Source: an uncultured Pseudorhodobacter sp.
Lineage (GTDB): Bacteria; Pseudomonadota; Alphaproteobacteria; Rhodobacterales; Rhodobacteraceae
Length of the DNA stretch: 5,278 nt
Reading direction: 5' to 3'
Assembly: GCA_945957495.1 (NCBI GenBank)
Contig: CAMFLG010000260.1
Coordinates: forward strand, 1 to 5,278
Each line of letters starts with the position of its first letter. Positions within the stretch are counted from its first letter, which is position 1. Shown here piece by piece: positions 1 to 5,278 of the stretch. The position numbers were made by a program, and so were the translations under genes. The notes beneath the pieces were generated by a model, which was not told the origin of the DNA, made no database searches, and saw only the letters and a list, made by a program, of their open reading frames with translations.

Positions 1-833
1 CCAACAAAGTGGTTCTCTTGGCCATCGTGGCCCTGGGCATGACCATCGTGATCGCGGCAGGCGGCATCGACCTTTCGGTTGGCGTTGCGATTGACCTGTC
101 CTCGATGAGCTTCATCATGGCCATTCAAAGCGGCTATGCATTGCCGCTTGCCATTCTGGCGGGGCTTTTGACGGCTGCCGCTGTTGGTATGGTCAACGCG
201 GTCTTGATCAACAAGCTGCGGATCGACCCGTTTCTGGCCACACTTGGCGTGCTGTTCATCGGCAAATCCACCCAGCAACTGGCCACCCAAGGCGGGCAGC
301 CGATCTATCTGACGCGGCCTGATCTTGCGGCCCCTTTCGATGCCATTGTCAGCACCAGCGTTCTGGGCATACCGACGCCGATCTTCGTGCTGATCCTGTG
401 CGCCATCGCGGTGTATCTGGCGCTGCATCGTTCGGTCTTTGGCCGCTATGTCGCGGCGCTGGGCGCGCAGCCGGGCGTGGCATGGTATTCCGGGGTGCAG
501 GTGCCGGTTCAGATGTCGGCGGTCTTTATCGCCTGTTCGGTTCTGTGCGGTGTCAGCGGTATCCTGCTGTCATCCACCGTGCGGTCCTATGTGCCCTTGG
601 CGGGCGATGCCTTCCTGCTGGATGCGATCGGCGCCACCTTCATCGGCACCGCGATCAGCGCAGAGCGCCGCCCCTCGGTTCTGGGGTCGCTGCTTGGCGT
701 GCTGTTGCTGGCGGTGATGCGCAACGGGCTGCTCTTGATCGGCTGGAACTTCTTTTGGCAGCAAGTCGGTATCGGCGTGCTGGTCTTTCTGGTGCTTGGC
801 CTGTCCTTCGGCCTGCGCAAACACGCGGAATAG
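1..833 (+). CDS. RbsC-type sugar ABC transporter permease, 5'-partial
   Basis: Inner-membrane permease of a carbohydrate ABC importer (BPD_transp_2 family: ribose, xylose, autoinducer-2 and similar). The frame is open to the left edge (first full codon at base 3, reading N-K-V-V-L-L), so the GTG at base 9 is probably not the true start; family members are usually 310-350 residues and about 40-70 are missing. Counting from that GTG as residue 1, the family hallmark ALGMTIVIAAGGIDLSVG is at 8-25, the INKLRIDPFLATLG segment at 67-80, and the cytoplasmic loop thought to contact the ATPase (FGRYVAALGAQPGVAWYSG) at 144-162. Hydrophobic stretches near 2-17, 45-66, 74-86, 119-139, 168-188, 224-243 and 253-268 fit a polytopic protein. 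The loop before SVLG (219-223) reads ERRP rather than the GGRG common in RbsC, a variation I have seen in other subgroups. The ATPase and binding protein are presumably upstream. Substrate not determinable; family assignment is firm. Confidence 0.93.
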   Translation, partial: NKVVLLAIVALGMTIVIAAGGIDLSVGVAIDLSSMSFIMAIQSGYALPLAILAGLLTAAAVGMVNAVLINKLRIDPFLATLGVLFIGKSTQQLATQGGQPIYLTRPDLAAPFDAIVSTSVLGIPTPIFVLILCAIAVYLALHRSVFGRYVAALGAQPGVAWYSGVQVPVQMSAVFIACSVLCGVSGILLSSTVRSYVPLAGDAFLLDAIGATFIGTAISAERRPSVLGSLLGVLLLAVMRNGLLLIGWNFFWQQVGIGVLVFLVLGLSFGLRKHAE

Positions 834-840
834 GTGAGAA
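832..840 (+). promoter_or_regulatory. Ribosome binding site of the sugar kinase, overlapping the permease stop codon
   Basis: AGGTGA at 832-837 matches the 3' half of the extended Shine-Dalgarno consensus (TAAGGAGGTGAT) and uses the last two bases of the permease TAG stop. If the GG at 833-834 is taken as the end of GGAGG, six bases separate it from the ATG at 841 and twelve from the next in-frame ATG at 847, which favours 841. The overlap with the stop codon suggests the two genes are translationally coupled. Confidence 0.55.
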
Positions 841-1794
841 ATGACAATGTTTGATGTAAGCGCCGTGGGCTTTGCGGTGCTGGATATTCTGGGCCGTCCG
901 GTCACGCGCATCCCCGAAGGCGGGCGGGCCGATTTCATCGACGAAATCCGCATGACGGTGGCCGGGACGGCGGCGGCAACGGCGGTGGATTGCGCGATCC
1001 TGGGGCTGAAAACCCGTATGGTTTCGACCGTAGGTGAAGATGACATGGGCGATTTCATGATCGCCAAGATGCAGAAATTCGGGCTGAATACCGATCTGGT
1101 GCGCCGGGACGGGTCGGTTCAGACCTCGTCCACAATCCTGCCCGTGCGCCCGAATGGCGAACGCCCCGCGCTGCATGTGCCCGGCACCGCGACGACATTC
1201 CGCGTCGCGGAGGCGGATATGACTGCGGCACTTGACGCAAACATCATCCACATCGGGGGCACGGGTCTGCTGAAAGCCTTCGACGGCGCGCCGACGCTGG
1301 ATTTCATCAAGCGGGCCAAAGCGTTGGGCCGTGTGACCACGTTTGATCTTATCCAGGCCAACCCGGAAACCGTGGCTTTGGTGGAACCGCTGCTGCCCTA
1401 TATCGACCATTTCGTGCCTTCGATTGATGAGGCAAGCCAGATGGCGGGCCTTAGCGATCCCGTCGAAGTCGCGCGCTGGTTCAAGGCGCGTGGGGTCAAG
1501 AATGCGATCCTGACCTTGGGCGGGGAGGGGGTTTATGTTGATCCCGAGGTCGGCGAACCCTTCCACCTGCCCGCCCATGACATCAAGGTCATCGACACCA
1601 CCGGCTGCGGTGACAGTTTTACCGCCGGGATCATTGTTGGCCTGACCAAAGGCTGGAGCCTTTCGGAAAGCGCCCGTTTCGCCGGGGCGGTTGCCGCCAA
1701 GGTGGCGATGGGCCTTGGATCGGACGGAACCCTGAAATCCTTCGACGATACCGTCGAAGCCATGAACACCTGGCCGCTGAAACGCGCCAACTGA
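841..1794 (+). CDS. PfkB (ribokinase)-family carbohydrate kinase
   Basis: Cytoplasmic ATP-dependent kinase of a sugar, sugar acid or nucleoside-like substrate; 317 residues, complete and normal for the family. The second PfkB signature is at 252-263 (DTTGCGDSFTAG), with D258 as the predicted catalytic base and G255/G257 forming the anion hole. The N-terminal substrate region has D15 in VGFAVLD and the AGTAAATAVDCAILG segment at 41-55, followed by STVGEDDMG at 62-70; TLGGEGVYV at 225-233 is the usual nucleotide-side strand. In most relatives the 41-48 segment reads GGxxANxA; here the Asn position is A46, so the sugar pocket differs from ribokinase. It starts 7 bases after the permease; ATG 841 is preferred over ATG 847 on ribosome-site spacing. 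Operon position suggests it phosphorylates the imported compound or an oxidised product of it. It could act on a 2-keto-3-deoxy sugar acid, ribose, fructose or something else; I cannot choose. Family certain, substrate unknown. Confidence 0.93.
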   Translation: MTMFDVSAVGFAVLDILGRPVTRIPEGGRADFIDEIRMTVAGTAAATAVDCAILGLKTRMVSTVGEDDMGDFMIAKMQKFGLNTDLVRRDGSVQTSSTILPVRPNGERPALHVPGTATTFRVAEADMTAALDANIIHIGGTGLLKAFDGAPTLDFIKRAKALGRVTTFDLIQANPETVALVEPLLPYIDHFVPSIDEASQMAGLSDPVEVARWFKARGVKNAILTLGGEGVYVDPEVGEPFHLPAHDIKVIDTTGCGDSFTAGIIVGLTKGWSLSESARFAGAVAAKVAMGLGSDGTLKSFDDTVEAMNTWPLKRAN

Positions 1795-1803
1795 GAGGCT
1801 GAC

Positions 1804-2550
1804 ATGACCGAACTTAAAGGTAAAACCGCGCTGATCACCGGCGCATCGCGCGGCATTGGCGCTGCCCTTGCCGAGGGCATGGCGGCGCATGGGGCCGATA
1901 TCATCCTGTGTGATCTGGCCCGCGAAGAGGCAGGCCTTGCCAAGACCAAGGCGGCTGTCGAGGCGCAGGGCCGCCGTTGTCAGGTCTTGCCGCTGGATGT
2001 GACGAACAAGGCCGCGATCGAGGCGGTTGTGGCGCAGGCGGGGCAGATCGACATTCTGGTCAACAATGCTGGCATCCTGAAGCCTTCGCGGCTGCAAGAC
2101 CTGTCCGAAGCCGATTGGGATGCGCATTTTGATGTGAATGCCAAAGGCGTTCTGCTGATGACAAATGCAGTTCTGCCGCAGATGCGCGCGCGCAAGGCCG
2201 GGCGGATCATCAACATCGCCTCGATTGCCGGGCGTCAGGGCGTGCCGACCCAAGGCCACTATGCCGCGACAAAGGCAACCGCCATCACCCTGACGCGGGT
2301 TTATGCGCAAGAGGTCGGCATGGATGGTATCACCGTCAACGCGATCTGCCCCGGCATCATCCTGACGGAAATGGGCCGCAACAACCTGGGTTCTGACGCG
2401 GCGGTGCAACATTGGACCGAAGTTGCCGCGCTGAAACGGCTGGGTGATCCCAAGGATATCGTTGGCCCGGCGGTGTTCTTTGCCTCGGACCTGTCCAATT
2501 TTGTGACGGGTCAGGCTTTGAATGTGTGTGGCGGCATCTACTTCCACTAA
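1804..2550 (+). CDS. Classical short-chain dehydrogenase/reductase (SDR), probably NAD-dependent
   Basis: Cytoplasmic NAD(P)-dependent oxidoreductase interconverting a secondary alcohol and a ketone (or a sugar and its lactone). It has 248 residues, the standard length of classical FabG-like SDRs. The Rossmann glycine motif TGASRGIG is at 12-19, NNAG at 87-90, and the complete catalytic tetrad is N112, S140, Y153 and K157 (YAATK at 153-157; 13 residues between S and Y as expected). D37 at the end of the second strand (ILCDLA) is the residue that usually selects NAD over NADP, favouring an oxidative, catabolic role; this is inferred from family knowledge. CPGIILTEM at 182-190 is the usual post-catalytic segment. 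A good ribosome site, GAGAGG at 1793-1798, overlaps the kinase stop codon and sits 5 bases before the ATG. Its place between a sugar kinase and an aldehyde dehydrogenase argues for sugar or polyol oxidation rather than fatty-acid synthesis, although annotation pipelines may call it FabG-like. Confidence 0.94.
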   Translation: MTELKGKTALITGASRGIGAALAEGMAAHGADIILCDLAREEAGLAKTKAAVEAQGRRCQVLPLDVTNKAAIEAVVAQAGQIDILVNNAGILKPSRLQDLSEADWDAHFDVNAKGVLLMTNAVLPQMRARKAGRIINIASIAGRQGVPTQGHYAATKATAITLTRVYAQEVGMDGITVNAICPGIILTEMGRNNLGSDAAVQHWTEVAALKRLGDPKDIVGPAVFFASDLSNFVTGQALNVCGGIYFH

Positions 2551-2559
2551 GGACATCGC

Positions 2560-3981
2560 ATGCACAACATCGACAAGTTCTACGTCGGCGGCCAGTGGGT
2601 TTCGCCGAACAGCGAAGCACGTCATGCGCTGGTCAATCCCGCCGATGAAAGGGTGATCGCGCAGGTGCCCATGGCGAATGCCGCAGATGTCGAGGCTGCC
2701 GTTATGGCGGCGCGGTGGGCCTTTGACGATTGGCAGATGACGACAAAGGCGCATCGGCTTGGCCTGCTGCGCCGCTTGCTGGATCTTTACAATGCCCGGT
2801 ACGATGAAATCGCGGCGCGGATGACCCTTGAAATGGGCACGGTGCTGTCCTTTTCAAAATCGGCGCAGGCATGGGTCGGTCGCGCGCATCTGGAGGCGGC
2901 GATTGACGCGCTGGACCGGCTGGAACTGCAAGAGCTGCGCGGCAACACCCTGATTTCACTGGAGCCGGTCGGCGTCTGTGCCCTGATCACGCCGTGGAAT
3001 TGGCCGATGAACCAGTTGGTGGTCAAGGTTGCACCGGCCTTGGCCGCGGGCTGCACGATGGTCGCCAAGCCCTCGGAATTCTCGCCGCTCTCGGCCATCC
3101 TTTTTGCCGAACTGGTCCACGACGCCGGTTTTCCCGCCGGGGTTTACAACCACATCACCGGCTATGGCCATGATGCGGGTGCGGCACTGGCCAGCCATCC
3201 GCAGGTGGATATGGTTTCGATCACCGGTTCCACACGGGCGGGTGTGGCGGTTGCCCATGCCGCCGCAGATACGGTCAAGCGGGTTGCGCAAGAGTTGGGC
3301 GGGAAATCGGCAAACATCATCCTGCGCGACGCCGATTTGCAGCGGGCTGTCACGGCGGGCGTTGATGCCTGCTATGTCAACTGCGGCCAAGCCTGCCGTG
3401 CCCCCGCGCGCATGCTTGTTCCGGCCGAACGGATGGAAGAGGCGAAAACCTATGCGCGCGCCGCCGCAGAGGCGCATCTTGTCGGCGATCCCCAGACCGA
3501 TGTGCAACTGGGCCCGGTCGTGAACGAGGCGCAATGGCGGCGAATCCAATCGCTGATCCAGTCCGGGATTGACGAGGGGGCGACGCTGGTTACGGGCGGC
3601 GTCGGCAGGCCCGAAGGGTTGAACCGGGGCTGGTACATCCGACCGACGGTATTTGCCGATGTTGTGCCCGGCATGACCATCGAACGCGAAGAGATCTTTG
3701 GCCCGGTCATCGCACTGATCCCATATGACAGCGAAGATGATGCCATCCGGATCGCCAACGACACCGTTTACGGGCTGTCCGGCTATATTCAGACGCCGGA
3801 TATTGCCAAGGCACGCGTCCTGGCCCGCAGGCTGCGCGTTGGGTCAATCTGGATCAACGATGCCGAATGGGATCCCCGCGCCCCATTCGGAGGGTACAAG
3901 CAATCCGGCAACGGGCGCGAACATGGCGAATGGGGTCTGCACGACTATCTTGAGGTCAAAGCCACCGCAGGCTGGGCATAA
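2560..3981 (+). CDS. NAD(P)-dependent aldehyde dehydrogenase
   Basis: Oxidises an aldehyde to a carboxylic acid through a thioester on a catalytic cysteine; cytoplasmic, ALDH superfamily, 473 residues, full length. Visible motifs: PWNWPM at 145-150 with N147 of the oxyanion hole; KPSE at 170-173, with K170 contacting the cofactor; ITGSTRAG at 221-228; ELGGKS at 245-250 with general base E245; NCGQAC at 274-279 with catalytic C279; EEIFGPV at 377-383 with E378 binding nicotinamide ribose; and PFGGYKQSGNGRE at 442-454. The run GQAC-RAPARMLVP resembles the branch that includes the CddD-like/SSP0762-like dehydrogenases (recalled similarity, not searched) more than betaine, succinate-semialdehyde or ketoglutarate-semialdehyde enzymes. 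C271, C275 and C279 lie four residues apart, which is unusual (see findings). Ribosome site AAGGA at 2549-2553 overlaps the SDR stop and is 6 bases before the ATG. Last gene of the operon, followed by a hairpin. Probably oxidises an aldehyde arising in the same pathway; substrate unknown. Confidence 0.94.
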   Translation: MHNIDKFYVGGQWVSPNSEARHALVNPADERVIAQVPMANAADVEAAVMAARWAFDDWQMTTKAHRLGLLRRLLDLYNARYDEIAARMTLEMGTVLSFSKSAQAWVGRAHLEAAIDALDRLELQELRGNTLISLEPVGVCALITPWNWPMNQLVVKVAPALAAGCTMVAKPSEFSPLSAILFAELVHDAGFPAGVYNHITGYGHDAGAALASHPQVDMVSITGSTRAGVAVAHAAADTVKRVAQELGGKSANIILRDADLQRAVTAGVDACYVNCGQACRAPARMLVPAERMEEAKTYARAAAEAHLVGDPQTDVQLGPVVNEAQWRRIQSLIQSGIDEGATLVTGGVGRPEGLNRGWYIRPTVFADVVPGMTIEREEIFGPVIALIPYDSEDDAIRIANDTVYGLSGYIQTPDIAKARVLARRLRVGSIWINDAEWDPRAPFGGYKQSGNGREHGEWGLHDYLEVKATAGWA

Positions 3982-3987
3982 GGTAAT

Positions 3988-4010
3988 CTGGCCCTGCCTT
4001 GCGGGGCCAG
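3988..4010. terminator. Candidate hairpin terminator between convergent genes
   Basis: A 10-bp stem, CTGGCCCTGC (3988-3997) pairing with GCGGGGCCAG (4001-4010), closes a 3-base loop; the only non-Watson-Crick pair is T3995-G4003. It begins 6 bases after the aldehyde dehydrogenase stop and lies 20 bases past the end of the opposite-strand gene, so it could end transcription from both sides. The T-run is weak: only TT follows on the plus strand and ATTA on the minus strand. It is therefore a poor match to a classical intrinsic terminator, though strong stems with short T-tails are common in GC-rich genomes. Confidence 0.55.
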
Positions 4011-4030
4011 TTCCGCGGCGCGGGGGCCCG

Positions 4031-5278
4031 TCAGGGCTGCGGGAAGGTCGTGTCCCGATCCAGCGGCCAGACCGGGCGGCGGACGTGGGTGTAGGGGCGC
4101 AGATGCGCTTGCGGCGTGGCCAGTGCGCCGGTGTCGCAGACGATGACCTTGCCCGAGACGGGTTCAAAGGCGGCGCGAAAGTGCTGCATCGACTTGACCA
4201 CCAGAAACCGCTGCGCCGCAGGTTCGATCCCGAAGGTGCGGACCTGTTGCAGGTCCAGCATTTGCCCCGGTTGGGTGACGACCAGAATGTCGATCCCCTG
4301 CACGCGGAACACCGCTGTCGGGCCGAAACTGTGGGTGATGCCCGCCAGAATCGGGCCGTCGCCGGTGTAGGTTCCGTCCGACAGGTGCATCACCTGCCCG
4401 GTCAGCCGCAGCGGGCCACCGCCAAAGGACGGATCACATTTGCCGCCAAGATCCAGCGTCACGCTGTCGCCGACCTTGTGGCGGTGCAGGATCGCGGCGG
4501 CCTCGGGGTCGATCATCGGGGCAAATGCGCCGGGTTGCGCCCCGGCCTGCAGCAGCGCCTGCAACAGCGCGGTGGCATCGCCATAGGCGCCCGCGCCGGG
4601 GTTGTCTGCGTAATCGGCAATCACCAAGGGGCCGCTTGCGGCGTTGAAATCAACCGCCTCGGTTGCGGCCTGATCTGGTGTCAGGAAGGCGTTGGCGACG
4701 CTGCCGCGCCCGTCCCAGATGCGTTGCGCCAGCCCCGCGGCGATGGCCTGCGCGCGGGCCGCGTGGCCCTGATCGTAAGTCACCAGAACGGTTGGCCCCA
4801 TCTCGGTGATATCCGCCTCGGAAAACCCGGCGTTGATCGACACGGCAAGGATGCCCGGCTCTTTCTCATACGCGCGGGCGTCGGCGTAAAGGGCGGCGGT
4901 TTCGGGCACATCGGTGCGCCCGGCATTGGCCTCATCCAGCATGGGCACGCGGAGGCGCAGGGTGCGGGGGTGAACCGTTCCGCGCAGCGTGGCGTCCAGC
5001 AGACGGCCCGCCTGCGCGCCGATCTCGCGCATGTCGATGTGGGGATAGGTCTTGTAGCTGACCAGAATCTGCGCCTGTTCCACCATCGCGGGTGTCACCA
5101 TGGCGTGCAGGTCCAGCGTGACGGCGATGGGCAGGTCTGGCCCGACGATGGCGCGCAGCCGGCGCAGCAGTTCGCCTTCGCCATCCTCGCAAAAGCTGGG
5201 CACCATCGAGCCGTGCAGCGACAGAAGGATGCCGTCCAGCGTGGCGCGATGTTCGGTGGCAGCGGCGCAGATGATCCC
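4031..5278 (-). CDS. M81-family (MlrC-like) metallopeptidase-related protein, 5'-partial
   Basis: Member of the M81/DUF1485 family named after microcystinase C (MlrC), a zinc enzyme that cleaves linearised microcystin products; most members are in bacteria that do not degrade microcystin and their substrates are unknown. The frame is open to the right edge: 24 codons upstream of the Met at 5206 read as family sequence (DGILLSLHGSMVPSF), so that Met is internal. Members are about 490-510 residues; 415 are visible, so roughly 75-95 are missing. Counting from that Met, TLDLHAMVTP holds D32 and H34, and TYPHIDM holds H56; these D-x-H and later H residues are the predicted metal ligands. The C-terminal MlrC_C domain starts near 193, with DNPGAGAYGDAT at 201-212, GGKCDPSFGGGP at 254-265, and the family-typical end KSMQHFRAAFEPV (339-350) and RRPVWPLD (376-383). 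It converges on the sugar operon and so is probably a separate transcription unit. Whether it hydrolyses a peptide or another amide is open. Confidence 0.9.
   Translation of the reverse strand, partial: GIICAAATEHRATLDGILLSLHGSMVPSFCEDGEGELLRRLRAIVGPDLPIAVTLDLHAMVTPAMVEQAQILVSYKTYPHIDMREIGAQAGRLLDATLRGTVHPRTLRLRVPMLDEANAGRTDVPETAALYADARAYEKEPGILAVSINAGFSEADITEMGPTVLVTYDQGHAARAQAIAAGLAQRIWDGRGSVANAFLTPDQAATEAVDFNAASGPLVIADYADNPGAGAYGDATALLQALLQAGAQPGAFAPMIDPEAAAILHRHKVGDSVTLDLGGKCDPSFGGGPLRLTGQVMHLSDGTYTGDGPILAGITHSFGPTAVFRVQGIDILVVTQPGQMLDLQQVRTFGIEPAAQRFLVVKSMQHFRAAFEPVSGKVIVCDTGALATPQAHLRPYTHVRRPVWPLDRDTTFPQP

Noticed and set aside
9..11. GTG as a possible true start of the permease.
   Set aside because: The frame is open upstream to the edge, and the conserved GGIDLSVG segment would come only 18 residues in, whereas family members have a longer N-terminus with an extra membrane segment before it.
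398..844. Plus-strand open frame overlapping the permease in another frame.
   Set aside because: Its Arg/Ala/Gly-rich translation has no motifs, while the permease frame shows conserved family sequence throughout.
847..849. Second in-frame ATG as the kinase start (MFDVSAVGF).
   Set aside because: Possible, but aligned to the extended Shine-Dalgarno consensus its spacing is about 12 bases against 6 for ATG 841; it differs by only two residues and does not change the product.
655..2754. 699-codon open frame on the minus strand covering the end of the permease, the kinase, the SDR and the start of the ALDH.
   Set aside because: It lies antisense to intact genes with full catalytic motifs. Its translation is rich in Arg, His, Gly and Gln without recognisable domains, and such long antisense frames are expected in GC-rich DNA. 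A compositional shadow.
2956..3549. 197-codon minus-strand open frame inside the aldehyde dehydrogenase gene.
   Set aside because: Antisense to the region encoding the catalytic motifs of the dehydrogenase; no recognisable domain and no ribosome site supporting it.
5204..5206. ATG (minus strand) as the true start of the MlrC-like protein.
   Set aside because: The 24 codons before it are open and encode typical family sequence (LLSLHGSM), so the Met is internal and the gene continues off the window.
1..5278. Search for CRISPR arrays, tRNA genes, insertion sequences, integrase sites, toxin-antitoxin or phage-defence genes.
   Set aside because: None seen by reading. Almost every base is accounted for by five ordinary metabolic genes, and the only gaps are 7, 9, 9 and 49 bases.

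Overview
The window looks like a piece of a GC-rich proteobacterial chromosome or megaplasmid. Codon choice (strong G/C at third positions) and protein style suggest an alphaproteobacterium, most likely of the Rhodobacter/Roseobacter/Paracoccus kind. That placement is inference from composition and gene types; there is no rRNA or other marker.

Layout: bases 1-3981 carry four tightly packed plus-strand genes with gaps of only 7, 9 and 9 bases, which looks like the 3' part of one operon. In order they are: the C-terminal part of an RbsC-type sugar ABC transporter permease (start lies off the left edge); a complete PfkB/ribokinase-family sugar kinase; a complete classical short-chain dehydrogenase/reductase (SDR); and a complete NAD(P)-dependent aldehyde dehydrogenase (ALDH). 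A 49-base spacer (3982-4030) contains a 10-bp GC-rich hairpin that probably ends transcription. On the minus strand, converging on the operon, is most of an M81-family metallopeptidase/MlrC-like protein (4031-5278), whose N-terminus lies off the right edge.

How the genes may work together: the permease would import a sugar or polyol-like compound, with its ATPase and periplasmic binding protein presumably encoded upstream. The SDR would oxidise a hydroxyl group, the ALDH an aldehyde to a carboxylate, and the kinase would phosphorylate a sugar, sugar acid or polyol intermediate. This is an import-and-oxidise catabolic cassette whose substrate cannot be read from the sequence. No isomerase, dehydratase, lactonase, aldolase or regulator is visible, so the pathway is incomplete here. 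The MlrC-like gene is transcribed in the opposite direction and probably belongs to a separate unit.

No RNA genes, mobile elements, CRISPR arrays or long repeats were seen. The window is mostly ordinary metabolic DNA. The points worth a second look are the unknown substrate, an altered substrate-binding motif in the kinase, a triple-cysteine active-site segment in the ALDH, and the MlrC-like protein beside a sugar-uptake operon.
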